A stretch of DNA of 52,157 bases from an uncultured Aquimarina sp. Lineage in GTDB: Bacteria; Bacteroidota; Bacteroidia; Flavobacteriales; Flavobacteriaceae. The notes beneath the pieces are model-generated. The model saw only the letters and a program-made list of their open reading frames with translations. It searched no databases and was not told the DNA's origin. The position numbers were made by a program, and so were the translations under genes. Positions 18,128 through 26,885 of the stretch are shown in pieces. Where the stretch lies: assembly GCA_947498935.1 (NCBI GenBank), contig CANMMM010000025.1, positions 1-52,157 of the forward strand, in the 5' to 3' direction. The first letter of the stretch is position 1. The number at the start of each line of letters is the position of its first letter.

Positions 18128-19759
18128 CTATTCCATTGCTTTTGCCATTACATGATATCTAGGATCGTCAATAGCATCTTCAATTACATTTGCCAACTTG
18201 GGAGATGCTTTAATCATCAATGCCCTACACTCTTCACTTAGATGTTTTATTTTTACGGTTTTACCTACAGCTTCGTATTTACCCACTAAATTAAAGATAG
18301 CCTCTAATGCAGAATGATCACTAACTCTAGACTCTATAAAATCGATCTCTATGTGATCTGGGTCATTGGCGATGTCAAATTTACTATTAAACGCTTGTAT
18401 ACTACCAAAGAACAGAGGCCCCCAAATCTCATATACTTTGGTTCCATCCTCTTTGACATGCTTTCGCGCTCGAATGCGCTTCGCGTTTTCCCATGCAAAC
18501 ACCAAAGCAGAGATAATAACTCCTACAAAAACTGCTATCGCTAAGTCATAAATTACTGTAACTGCAGAAACAATAATTAATACAAAAGCATCAGCTTTTG
18601 GAATTTTTCTAAGAATACGGAAACTAGACCATGCAAAGGTTTCGATCACCATCATAAACATGACTCCTACTAATGCTGCAATAGGCACTTGCTCTATATA
18701 ACTGTCTGCAAACAAAAGAAATACTAATAAGGTGGTAGCCATCATAATACCTGACAATCTACCTCTACCCCCTGCATTGATATTAATCACGGTTTGACCG
18801 ATCATTCCACAACCTCCAGTACCACCAAACAAACCGCTGATGATATTTCCGAACCCTTGTGCTACACATTCTCGATTTCCGTTTCCTCTAGTCTCTGTCA
18901 ATTCATCCACTAGATTCATCGTCATTAAAGTTTCTATCAATCCTACTGACGCTGCTAAAAAAGCGTATGGCAATATAAAACTGAGAGTATCTACTGTAAA
19001 AGGCAAGTATTCCCATAATTCTAAATTAGGTGTCGGGAACTCTCCTGACAACCCGTCTCCTCCTCCTTCTCTAATATATGAACCTACCGTACTAACATTG
19101 AGTTTTCCGATAACTACCACAGCTGTAGTGACCAAAATAGCTGTTAACGCAGCTGGTATCTTAGTTGTTAATTTAGGTAATGCCCATACAATCCCCATGG
19201 TCAATAACACTAATCCAATAGTCGAATATAATTCTACCCCTTCCATAGGGATACTTATATAGCGTTTTAAACCATCCGCAGTAACCTCTAACTGCTTATG
19301 TGTAAACATTTTTACCTGCGCAATAAAAATAACAATCGCCAATCCATTAACGAATCCCATCATTACAGGATGTGGTATCAAACGTACAAAACGTCCTAAT
19401 TTAAATACTCCTGCAATCACTTGTATCAGCCCCATAAGGACTACGGTGGCTAATAAGTAATAATACCCCATATTCTCTACAGGCACCTCGAATCCCATAC
19501 CTCTAGCATGGCCTTCAGAGATCATATGTACAAAAATAACAGCAACTGCTCCTGCTGCTCCAGAGATTAATCCTGGCCTTCCTCCAAAGATTGCTGTTAT
19601 CAAACCAATGATAAAAGCTCCTGATAAGGCTACCAACGGATCTATCTGTGCCACAAAGGCAAATGCCACAACTTCTGGAATCATAGCCAACGATACAGTA
19701 ATACCTGCTAACACATCGTCTTTGGCATTTGGGATAATTTTTCGTACAAACTCAGTCAT
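18128..19759 (-). CDS. SulP family inorganic anion transporter with STAS domain
   Basis: About 543 residues. The transport domain (about 12-400) has 10-14 hydrophobic segments, with 'GLISGAAGAVAVIF' and 'NIISGLFGGTGGCGMIGQT' typical of SulP/SLC26. A C-terminal STAS domain (about 420-540) carries 'HIEIDFIESRVSDHSALEAI'. It probably exchanges or takes up sulfate, bicarbonate or another anion; the substrate is not decided by sequence. The frame extends upstream to 19810, but a TAnnTTTG element at 19781-19788 would place transcription start downstream of that codon. The ATG at 19759 (MTEFVRKIIP) also begins at the conserved domain, so it is preferred. No sulfate or carbonate genes adjoin it. Confidence 0.9.
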   Translation of the reverse strand: MTEFVRKIIPNAKDDVLAGITVSLAMIPEVVAFAFVAQIDPLVALSGAFIIGLITAIFGGRPGLISGAAGAVAVIFVHMISEGHARGMGFEVPVENMGYYYLLATVVLMGLIQVIAGVFKLGRFVRLIPHPVMMGFVNGLAIVIFIAQVKMFTHKQLEVTADGLKRYISIPMEGVELYSTIGLVLLTMGIVWALPKLTTKIPAALTAILVTTAVVVIGKLNVSTVGSYIREGGGDGLSGEFPTPNLELWEYLPFTVDTLSFILPYAFLAASVGLIETLMTMNLVDELTETRGNGNRECVAQGFGNIISGLFGGTGGCGMIGQTVININAGGRGRLSGIMMATTLLVFLLFADSYIEQVPIAALVGVMFMMVIETFAWSSFRILRKIPKADAFVLIIVSAVTVIYDLAIAVFVGVIISALVFAWENAKRIRARKHVKEDGTKVYEIWGPLFFGSIQAFNSKFDIANDPDHIEIDFIESRVSDHSALEAIFNLVGKYEAVGKTVKIKHLSEECRALMIKASPKLANVIEDAIDDPRYHVMAKAME

Positions 19760-19780
19760 AATTACTTTATTTTGAGGGTG

Positions 19781-19788
19781 CAAAAATA
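19781..19788 (-). promoter_or_regulatory. -7 promoter element for the SulP gene
   Basis: The minus strand reads TATTTTTG, matching TAnnTTTG, 22 bp upstream of the preferred ATG. A TTG occurs about 19 bp further upstream as a weak -33 candidate. This element decides against the longer ORF start. Confidence 0.55.
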
Positions 19789-19988
19789 CAGTTATTTTAT
19801 CCTCGAACAATTAATTTTCTAATAGAATATAGTATTACAGCTTACTAAAACGTTATCGCTACACTAGCTGTAGTGATCCTACTTCTATCACTTTGGTTTA
19901 TGACACTGATAACATTTCCCTAAATTTAGGGAACCTACACCTTATGTTTTACGAGAGTTATGTATTTTCACAACCGAATTCATCTCCT

Positions 19989-21740
19989 ATGCGTTACTAT
20001 ATTTTACCTCTAGCTATGTTACTCTTTCACGCCTGTAATCCTCTAGGCTCAGAAAATGATGGGGTATCGGATTTCACTACCCTTTTTGAACAAAGCAAAG
20101 GCACTGAAACACCTACCTATACAGCCGTAATTGATTTCTACAAGAAATTAGCAAACACTTATGCTGCAATAGACATCCAGACTGTTGGAAATACCGATAG
20201 TGGCTACCCATTGCATTTAGTCACACTAAACCCAGATAAGGTATTTGATTTTAACAGCCTACGAACGAATAAAAACATACTATTGATCAACAATGGGATA
20301 CACCCAGGAGAAAGTGATGGTATTGATGCTACCATGCTATTGTTTAGAGATATTGCCCAAGGTAACATTCAGGTATCTACTAATACCGTAATCTGTACTA
20401 TTCCCATATATAATATTGGAGGCGCATTGAATCGTAATACAGGTACTCGTACCAATCAAAATGGTCCGAATACACATGGTTTTAGAGGGAATGCACGCAA
20501 TTACGATCTTAATCGCGATTTTATAAAAAGTGATTCTAAAAATGCGCAAGCATTTGCTTCAATTTTTCACCTAGTACAGCCCGATGTTTTTATAGACAAT
20601 CATGTGAGTAATGGTGCTGATTATCAATACACCCTTACCCACCTATTTACACAACACAATAAATTAGGAGGTGCACTTGGTGCCTATTTACACCAACAAC
20701 TACAACCACAACTAGAAGCTGCATTGGCCAAAAAAAACTGGAGCATTACTCCCTATGTAAACGTATGGAATACAACACCAGATCATGGATGGACACAATT
20801 TATGGATAGCCCTAGATACTCTACAGGATACACCACATTATGGCATACACTGGGCATGATGGTAGAAACACATATGCTCAAACCCTATAAAGATCGCGTA
20901 GAAGGCACCTATGCATTAATGCAATCCATGATCCAAATTATCGAAAAAGATGGAACTACCATTCGGCAACTTCGTAAACATGCTTTCGAATCCTTTTCTA
21001 AACAAACTACCTATGCCACCAATTGGAAAATAGACAGTACAAAAAGTACACAGTTACAGTTCGAGGGATATGAAGGTAGCTATATCGATAGTAAAATTAC
21101 AGGTCAAAAAAGATTGTCGTACGATACCACAAAACCATACACGAAGGATATCACATATCAAAACTACTTTACTCCTAGCTCACACATCACGGTTCCAAAA
21201 GCGTACACCATTCCATCTGGATGGTGGCACATTATCGATAAATTAAAGCAACAGCGCATCCAATACCGTACGCTACCAAAAGATACTACCATTACAGTAG
21301 AAGTATATCATATAGATACGTATAAAAACACGACTACTCCTTATGAAGGACATTACCTCCATAAAAATACTACTGTAAAAACAAGTACTGAAACAGTTAT
21401 ACTACCCAAAGGGACTGTATGGGTTCCAACTCAACAAAGAGGATTTCGATATATTATAGAAACGCTAGAACCTACAGCTCCTGACTCTTTTTTTAACTGG
21501 AACTTTTTTGATACTATTCTACAACAAAAAGAAGGCTTTTCTCCATATGTCTGGGAAGATAAAGCATACACCATTTTACGCAAAAACGATACATTACGTG
21601 CTTTGTTTGAACAACAAAAAAAAGACTCTTCTTTTGCTAAGAATGCTTATGCACAATTAGATTGGATTCACAAACATACAGTACATTATGAGAAAGCACA
21701 CTTACGGTATCCTGTATATAGGGTTCTAAGAACTAACTAA
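19989..21740 (+). CDS. M14 family zinc carboxypeptidase, lipoprotein
   Basis: 583 residues from the ATG at 19989. A lipobox LFHAC puts the lipidated Cys at residue 16, which decides this start over the frame's upstream codons. The M14 zinc ligands are visible as His105 and Glu108 in 'NNGIHPGESDG' and His205 in 'DNHVSNG'. 'NARNYDLNRDF' supplies the substrate-binding Asn/Arg pair. Glu293 in 'VETHMLK' fits the catalytic Glu. After about residue 340 comes a C-terminal beta-rich extension of about 240 residues without an assigned domain. It is probably attached to a membrane facing the periplasm or surface, trimming peptides from their C-terminus. The gene is a single unit, convergent with the NUDIX gene across a family B repeat. 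Confidence 0.88.
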   Translation: MRYYILPLAMLLFHACNPLGSENDGVSDFTTLFEQSKGTETPTYTAVIDFYKKLANTYAAIDIQTVGNTDSGYPLHLVTLNPDKVFDFNSLRTNKNILLINNGIHPGESDGIDATMLLFRDIAQGNIQVSTNTVICTIPIYNIGGALNRNTGTRTNQNGPNTHGFRGNARNYDLNRDFIKSDSKNAQAFASIFHLVQPDVFIDNHVSNGADYQYTLTHLFTQHNKLGGALGAYLHQQLQPQLEAALAKKNWSITPYVNVWNTTPDHGWTQFMDSPRYSTGYTTLWHTLGMMVETHMLKPYKDRVEGTYALMQSMIQIIEKDGTTIRQLRKHAFESFSKQTTYATNWKIDSTKSTQLQFEGYEGSYIDSKITGQKRLSYDTTKPYTKDITYQNYFTPSSHITVPKAYTIPSGWWHIIDKLKQQRIQYRTLPKDTTITVEVYHIDTYKNTTTPYEGHYLHKNTTVKTSTETVILPKGTVWVPTQQRGFRYIIETLEPTAPDSFFNWNFFDTILQQKEGFSPYVWEDKAYTILRKNDTLRALFEQQKKDSSFAKNAYAQLDWIHKHTVHYEKAHLRYPVYRVLRTN

Positions 21741-21758
21741 TACAAAATTATACTTAGG

Positions 21759-21916
21759 GAAGTGATTTACTCTTTTTATAAGTTGATATAAAAAATCATT
21801 CGCTTCAAAATTTTACAGTTTTTGAATTTTCGAGTACTGCTATGAAACAAAAAAATCACTTCATTTGATCACAAAATCTTCGAATTTTGCTAAAATCAAA
21901 AAAGTTTATAGCACTT
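21759..21916. repeat. Family B intergenic repeat, copy 2 (complete)
   Basis: The left end is GAAGTGATTTACTCTTTTTA and the right end AAAAAAGTTTATAGCACTTC, an inverted pair. The last 11 bp overlap the 3' end of the NUDIX gene, so the repeat supplies its final codons and stop. It lies between two convergent genes. Confidence 0.8.
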
Positions 21917-22541
21917 CTTGTTTTGGTGTACAATCTATTGCATATTCATGAGAAAATAATTCTTTGATATTAGCATAAGAATCTTGCAATGCTTTTTTTG
22001 TTTTTTTACTGTCTTTCCAACGCACTTTCTGGATATCCTCTTCTATCTGGGGGATCAGAGGTCCGTCAAACGCAGTTTTCATTTCGAACCAATAAGTAAC
22101 TTTTAATTTATAAGTTCCATTACGTTTAAACACATGATAGGTTTTATACAAAAATTTGGTAATTTCTAAGCCTAATACCCCTGTTTCTTCTTCTACTTCT
22201 CGAATTGCTGTAGTTTCTATAGGTTCATTTTTTTCCGTTTTACCTTTTGGTAAATCCCACTTACCATTGCGATGAATAAACAAAACTTCTTTTTTCTCAT
22301 TATACACCTTACCACCACCTGCTAGTACCACTGGTAATTTTTTGTAAAGTTGCTTCATCAGCTTCTCTTCAGTTTTATGAAAAAAGTGATATCGCACCAC
22401 TTTCCCTTCTTCTTCGTGTTGCTGAATATCTTTAATAATTTTAACAAAATCCACTTTTTTGATATGAATGGTTTTGTAATCTTTGATTTCCTTTTTTGTA
22501 GAAAGAATAATTGGCGTATTATTCACAAAAACTTTATACAT
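21906..22541 (-). CDS. NUDIX hydrolase
   Basis: 211 residues from the ATG at 22541; the frame also offers a GTG two codons earlier. The Nudix box GKTEKNE...REVEEETGV (about residues 102-123) matches GX5EX7REUXEEXGU. The N-terminal 70 residues are a charged helical section found in flavobacterial relatives. It probably hydrolyses a nucleoside diphosphate derivative in the cytosol; the substrate is unknown. Its start codon is only 7 bp from the divergent pyrE start, a conserved pairing in this family of organisms. The final residues EVL and the stop lie inside a family B repeat, so the original C-terminus may have been altered by the repeat. Confidence 0.9.
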   Translation of the reverse strand: MYKVFVNNTPIILSTKKEIKDYKTIHIKKVDFVKIIKDIQQHEEEGKVVRYHFFHKTEEKLMKQLYKKLPVVLAGGGKVYNEKKEVLFIHRNGKWDLPKGKTEKNEPIETTAIREVEEETGVLGLEITKFLYKTYHVFKRNGTYKLKVTYWFEMKTAFDGPLIPQIEEDIQKVRWKDSKKTKKALQDSYANIKELFSHEYAIDCTPKQEVL

Positions 22542-22544
22542 TTG
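22537..22544 (+). promoter_or_regulatory. -7 promoter element overlapping the NUDIX start, for pyrE
   Basis: TACATTTG matches TAnnTTTG and ends only 4 bp before the pyrE ATG at 22549. Transcription would then begin at or next to the start codon. The same bases contain the NUDIX start codon on the other strand. Confidence 0.45.
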
Positions 22545-22548
22545 CACT

Positions 22549-23190
22549 ATGATTTTTGATAAAAATACAGCTAAAAAGACTGCTGAATTGCTATTGCAAA
22601 TTAATGCAATTAAATTAGAACCGCAAACCCCTTTTACTTGGGCCTCTGGATGGAAATCTCCTATCTACTGCGATAATCGTATCACCTTGTCCTATCCGAT
22701 GATTAGAAACTACCTCCGAGAAAACTTAGCTAAGTTTATCGAAGACACTTATGGGAAACCTGATGTGATCGCTGGAGTGGCTACTGGTGCTATCGGTATT
22801 GGTATGCTAGTAGCAGAGCAACTCAATCTTCCTTTTATATATGTCCGTCCTGAAGCTAAAAAGCATGGAAGACAAAACCAAATAGAAGGAATCGTGCCTA
22901 CAGGAAAAAACGTAGTAGTGGTAGAAGACCTGATCAGTACAGGTAAAAGCAGCTTAAATGCCGTAAAAGCACTTAAAAAAGTAGATGCTACGGTCAAAGG
23001 AATGGTTGCTATTTTTAATTATGGTTTTGACATTGCTTCAGAAAACTTTCAAGAAGCAGCAATCCCTTTGCATACGCTGAGTAATTACGAAAACTTATTA
23101 GAGCAAGCACTCGATACGCATTATATTACAGCGCAACAACAAGAAACATTACAAAACTGGAGAACGAATCCAGCGGAGTGGAATCTATAA
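22549..23190 (+). CDS. pyrE: Orotate phosphoribosyltransferase
   Basis: 213 residues from ATG 22549 (MIFDKNTAKK). The PRPP-binding loop VVVVEDLISTGKS is at residues 122-134. 'TWASGWKSPIYCDNR' (about 30-44) and 'RPEAKKHGRQN' (100-110) are the orotate/PRPP contacts of PyrE. It joins orotate and PRPP to give orotidine 5'-monophosphate in de novo pyrimidine synthesis in the cytosol. The frame runs 22 codons further upstream into the NUDIX gene, but the family start is at this ATG. It is followed at 12 bp by an SRPBCC gene, probably in the same transcript. Length is normal. Confidence 0.95.
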   Translation: MIFDKNTAKKTAELLLQINAIKLEPQTPFTWASGWKSPIYCDNRITLSYPMIRNYLRENLAKFIEDTYGKPDVIAGVATGAIGIGMLVAEQLNLPFIYVRPEAKKHGRQNQIEGIVPTGKNVVVVEDLISTGKSSLNAVKALKKVDATVKGMVAIFNYGFDIASENFQEAAIPLHTLSNYENLLEQALDTHYITAQQQETLQNWRTNPAEWNL

Positions 23191-23202
23191 TACTTTTATT
23201 TT

Positions 23203-23595
23203 ATGAATCTAGAAAGCCCCACTGTTACAGTAGCAAAAACACCGCAAGAAGTTTTTGATTTCCTTACACAGGTAGAAAACTTCGAACAATTGATGCCTGA
23301 GAGCAAGCAAAAGTTCGAAAAAATAAATGAGCAACGTTTTTTGTTTCAACTAAAAGGAATGCCCGAAATTGTATTGGAACAAAAAGAGCATACACCGCCT
23401 AGCACTGTAGTATTAGGTGCTGCTAGTGATAAACTTCCTTTTACACTTACTGCTACTATTGCAGATAATGGAAATGGACAAAGCTCTACTCAACTCGTTT
23501 TTGAAGGAAAGTTCAATGCTATGATGGGAATGATGATCAAAAATCCGATACAAAATTTCATCAACACTTTAAGCGAAAACATCAGCAAACTCTAA
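23203..23595 (+). CDS. SRPBCC (START-like) family protein
   Basis: A 130-residue protein with the START/Bet v1-like pattern: beta start 'SPTVTVAKTPQEVFDFLTQV', helix 'ENFEQLMPES', antiparallel strands, and a final long helix 'NPIQNFINTLSENISKL' that would cover a hydrophobic cavity. It is a cytosolic protein of unknown ligand. It follows pyrE by 12 bp and is convergent with birA, the order usual in Flavobacteriaceae. I infer only a ligand-binding fold, not a pathway. The methionine-rich segment MMGMMIKNP near residue 108 would line the pocket. Confidence 0.8.
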   Translation: MNLESPTVTVAKTPQEVFDFLTQVENFEQLMPESKQKFEKINEQRFLFQLKGMPEIVLEQKEHTPPSTVVLGAASDKLPFTLTATIADNGNGQSSTQLVFEGKFNAMMGMMIKNPIQNFINTLSENISKL

Positions 23596-23619
23596 ATAAG
23601 ATCTACTAGCAGAGATGCA

Positions 23620-24351
23620 TTAATATAATAGTTTAATCTCCTTTAGATCAAACTCTTTACAAATAGCATCTTCTAACAATATTTCTAAGGTACCAGACCT
23701 AGTAACTTGCTGGATAATACCTATAATTTTCTCACCCTCTGCATCTAAAAATGTAGAGGGTTTATTTTTTCTAAAAAGCACCTTTTCATATCTATCTTTC
23801 ACCGATTCGAAGTTAGCAGAAGACACGCTTAAAAACTCGTTTTCTAATCGATCTAATAATCGAATTAATACTTCTTCTATGGCATAATGCATCCCAGATA
23901 TACCTTTCATAGAACCTGCATTAGGTATTCCATGAAACATCGTTTGATTCACATTAATTCCGATCCCAATAATTGCTCCCTGCAAACTGCCACTATTCAC
24001 TATATTTTCTATTAATATTCCACAAATTTTCTGTGAATCTGACAGAATGTCGTTTGGCCACTTAATTGCTAATTTTGGCATTTGAAACGATTGCAAGGTA
24101 TCATGTACAGACAAAGCAACCACCATAGATAATAAAAACTGATCTGCTAATGCCACTTGAGTAATTGGCATAAACACACTACAAGTCAGGTTTTCGCCAG
24201 GGTTACTCTGCCATACAGCACCTCGCTGCCCCTTACCTGCTGATTGCGTTTTAGCAATTACACACACAGGTGTTTTATTTTTTGAATTCCTATTTATATC
24301 TTTAAGGAAGGTATTTGTGGAGCCGATGGCATCAACTTTGATTATGTTCAT
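23620..24351 (-). CDS. birA: Biotin--[acetyl-CoA-carboxylase] ligase
   Basis: 243 residues. 'IGSTNTFLKDI' at the N-terminus, the biotinyl-AMP-binding loop 'GKGQRGAVWQSNPGENL' (about residues 38-54) and 'KWPNDILS' (about 93-100) are the BirA catalytic signatures. It activates biotin with ATP and attaches it to the acceptor Lys of biotin carboxyl carrier protein in the cytosol. There is no N-terminal helix-turn-helix, so this is a ligase without the repressor role. It is divergent from rsfS across 90 bp. The C-terminal SH3-like part (about 195-243) is present. Confidence 0.93.
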   Translation of the reverse strand: MNIIKVDAIGSTNTFLKDINRNSKNKTPVCVIAKTQSAGKGQRGAVWQSNPGENLTCSVFMPITQVALADQFLLSMVVALSVHDTLQSFQMPKLAIKWPNDILSDSQKICGILIENIVNSGSLQGAIIGIGINVNQTMFHGIPNAGSMKGISGMHYAIEEVLIRLLDRLENEFLSVSSANFESVKDRYEKVLFRKNKPSTFLDAEGEKIIGIIQQVTRSGTLEILLEDAICKEFDLKEIKLLY

Positions 24352-24441
24352 AGAAATGATCCGAAAGTTTTTACAAATGTCTCTAAATAACAGACATTAA
24401 AATCATAAAAAGTAATAACTTTACACAAATTAAAAAAATGC

Positions 24442-24813
24442 ATGACTAAAAAAGAAATCAGTACTGATCAATTAATAACTCAAATCATCAAAGGCATTGA
24501 AGAAGTTAAAGGAAATGACATCACCATTTTAGACCTTAGAGAAATAGAAAATACTGTTTGCAGTTATTTTGTAATCTGTAATGGAACTTCTAACACTCAA
24601 GTAAATGCCATTGTAAATTCCATACAAAAAACGGTAAGCAAATCACTCAAAGACAAGCCTTGGCACGTAGAAGGTGGCGAGAATGCCGAATGGGTACTGA
24701 TTGATTATGTAAATATAGTTGTTCATGTTTTTCAGAAACATATTAGAGAATTCTATGACATAGAAGGTCTATGGGGAGATGCAAAAACAACGACTATACA
24801 AACAAATTATTAA
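24442..24813 (+). CDS. rsfS: Ribosome silencing factor RsfS
   Basis: 123 residues with the RsfS/Iojap core: 'DITILDLREIENTVCSYFVI', 'CNGTSNTQVNAI', 'KPWHVEGGENAEWVLIDY' and 'VVHVFQKHIREFYDIEGLWG'. It binds ribosomal protein L14 on the large subunit and blocks joining to the 30S subunit when nutrients are low. It is followed 10 bp later by ftsH, so the two probably share a transcript. The order birA/rsfS/ftsH is typical in this family of bacteria. A TAACTTTA close to a -7 element lies 28 bp before the start. Confidence 0.95.
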   Translation: MTKKEISTDQLITQIIKGIEEVKGNDITILDLREIENTVCSYFVICNGTSNTQVNAIVNSIQKTVSKSLKDKPWHVEGGENAEWVLIDYVNIVVHVFQKHIREFYDIEGLWGDAKTTTIQTNY

Positions 24814-24823
24814 AAAATCGTAA

Positions 24824-26767
24824 ATGGCGAAAGACAATAAAAAAACAGATTTGAATAAGAAACCAAAATTTAGTGCGTATTGGATTTATGCAATTATCAT
24901 TGTTGGGTTTTTGGCACTTAATTTTTTAAATGGAGGTAGTATAGGCACTGCTCCCAAAACAACACTTTCTGATTTTAGCAAATTATTAAGTAATGGTGAA
25001 GTAGAACGTATTCTAATCATCAATAGAAGAAAAGCAAAAGTATTTCTTACACCTGAGGCTAAAGCCAAAGAAGAACACATCAAGAAAAGAAATAATTCCT
25101 TTCTAAGTTCTGGCACTAATGATCCTGACTATGAGTTCGAGTTTGGAGATTTACAGAATTTCGAGAACAATATCGCTAGAATCAAAAGTGATAAAGGTGT
25201 TACTACTGAAGTAAGCTATGATACTGAAAGTAATATGTGGGGAGACATCTTCATTACATTACTGCCATTTGCCCTTATTATAGGAGTATGGATTTTCATC
25301 ATGCGTCGTATGAGCGGTGGTGCTGGCGGTGGTGCTGGCGGTCAAATTTTCAATATAGGAAAATCCAAAGCTAAATTATTCGATCAAAACACAGATGTAA
25401 AAGTGTCTTTTGAAAATGTTGCTGGACTAGAAGGAGCGAAAGAAGAAGTTCAAGAAATTGTAGACTTCTTAAAAAACCCAGAAAAATACACTTCTTTAGG
25501 AGGTAAGATACCAAAAGGAGCATTATTAGTAGGCCCTCCAGGAACAGGAAAAACCTTATTAGCTAAAGCTGTAGCAGGAGAAGCCAAAGTACCTTTCTTC
25601 TCTTTATCAGGTTCTGATTTCGTAGAAATGTTTGTAGGAGTTGGAGCTTCTAGAGTAAGAGACTTATTTAAGCAAGCGAAAGAAAAATCACCTGCTATTA
25701 TCTTTATAGATGAGATTGATGCCATAGGTAGAGCTCGTGGAAAAAGTAATTTTTCAGGATCAAATGATGAACGAGAAAACACACTGAACCAACTACTAAC
25801 AGAGATGGATGGTTTTGGCACTAATACTAATGTGATCGTTATTGCTGCCACTAACAGAGCTGATGTTTTAGACAAGGCACTCATGAGAGCTGGGCGATTC
25901 GATAGACAAATCTACGTAGACCTACCAGATGTTAGAGAACGAAAAGAAATATTCGAAGTACACTTAAAACCACTAAAAAAAGAAGATGGATTAGATACTG
26001 ATTTTCTATCTAAACAGACTCCTGGATTTTCTGGTGCTGATATTGCCAATGTATGTAATGAGGCCGCATTAATTGCCGCCAGAAAAGGAAATAAAGCAGT
26101 AGGAAAACAAGACTTCTTAGATGCAGTAGATAGGATAGTTGGTGGTTTAGAAAAGAAAAACAAAATTATCACTCCTTCTGAGAAAAGAGCTATCGCTTTT
26201 CACGAAGCTGGTCACGCTACTGTGAGCTGGATGCTAGAGCATGCAGCTCCTTTGGTAAAAGTAACTATTGTACCTAGAGGACAATCATTAGGAGCAGCAT
26301 GGTACCTACCAGAAGAGCGACTGATCGTAAGACCCAACCAAATGCTAGATGAAATGTGCGCTACATTAGGAGGTCGAGCAGCAGAAAAAGTGATTTTTAA
26401 TGAAATTTCTACAGGCGCACTTAGCGACCTAGAAAAAGTAACCAAACAAGCACGTGCCATGGTTACTGTATATGGACTGAATGAAAAAATTGGAAACCTT
26501 ACTTATTATGATTCTTCTGGACAAAATGAGTATGGATTCACAAAACCATACAGCGAGCAAACTAGTGAACTTATAGATAAAGAAATCTCTAATATTATAG
26601 AAGAGCAATACCAAAGAGCTATTCAACTTCTAGAAAAACATAAAGATAAACTCACAGAACTTGCTGAAGTACTTTTAGAAAAGGAAGTGATCTTTAAAGA
26701 TAACTTAGAAAAGATATTCGGTCAACGTCCGTTTAACAAAGAAGAAGCTACGGTAGAACCTTCATAA
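24824..26767 (+). CDS. ftsH: ATP-dependent zinc metalloprotease FtsH
   Basis: 647 residues. Two transmembrane helices lie at about 18-38 and 143-161, with a periplasmic segment between. Walker A GPPGTGKT is at 237-244, Walker B AIIFIDEID at 291-299, and the second region of homology is around 'ATNRADVLDKALMRAGRFDR'. The zinc site HEAGH is at 460-464. It is a hexameric AAA+ protease anchored in the inner membrane that degrades unassembled or regulatory proteins. The final 40 residues are acidic, as usual. It is transcribed with rsfS and followed by a terminator at 26798. Confidence 0.97.
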   Translation: MAKDNKKTDLNKKPKFSAYWIYAIIIVGFLALNFLNGGSIGTAPKTTLSDFSKLLSNGEVERILIINRRKAKVFLTPEAKAKEEHIKKRNNSFLSSGTNDPDYEFEFGDLQNFENNIARIKSDKGVTTEVSYDTESNMWGDIFITLLPFALIIGVWIFIMRRMSGGAGGGAGGQIFNIGKSKAKLFDQNTDVKVSFENVAGLEGAKEEVQEIVDFLKNPEKYTSLGGKIPKGALLVGPPGTGKTLLAKAVAGEAKVPFFSLSGSDFVEMFVGVGASRVRDLFKQAKEKSPAIIFIDEIDAIGRARGKSNFSGSNDERENTLNQLLTEMDGFGTNTNVIVIAATNRADVLDKALMRAGRFDRQIYVDLPDVRERKEIFEVHLKPLKKEDGLDTDFLSKQTPGFSGADIANVCNEAALIAARKGNKAVGKQDFLDAVDRIVGGLEKKNKIITPSEKRAIAFHEAGHATVSWMLEHAAPLVKVTIVPRGQSLGAAWYLPEERLIVRPNQMLDEMCATLGGRAAEKVIFNEISTGALSDLEKVTKQARAMVTVYGLNEKIGNLTYYDSSGQNEYGFTKPYSEQTSELIDKEISNIIEEQYQRAIQLLEKHKDKLTELAEVLLEKEVIFKDNLEKIFGQRPFNKEEATVEPS

Positions 26768-26797
26768 AGGCGACTCCCTCTTCTAATGAATACTTAA

Positions 26798-26837
26798 AAA
26801 ATCTTATGTTAATCCCTACATTAGCATAAGATTTTTT
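26798..26837 (+). terminator. Terminator after ftsH
   Basis: AAATCTTATGTTAAT pairs with ATTAGCATAAGATTT (one G-U pair) around a short loop, followed by a T-run at 26832-26838. The T-run merges into the next promoter's -7 element. Confidence 0.85.
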
Positions 26838-26845
26838 TATCTTTG
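26838..26845 (+). promoter_or_regulatory. -7 promoter element of the LUD-cdsA-psd-ACBP unit
   Basis: TATCTTTG, a full TAnnTTTG match, starts on the last base of the ftsH terminator T-run. It lies 40 bp before the LUD ATG at 26886. Terminator and promoter are thus fused back to back. Confidence 0.55.
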
Positions 26846-26885
26846 TAAGCATTGTAATTTGGTAATCCCCCAATTAAATCAAAAA

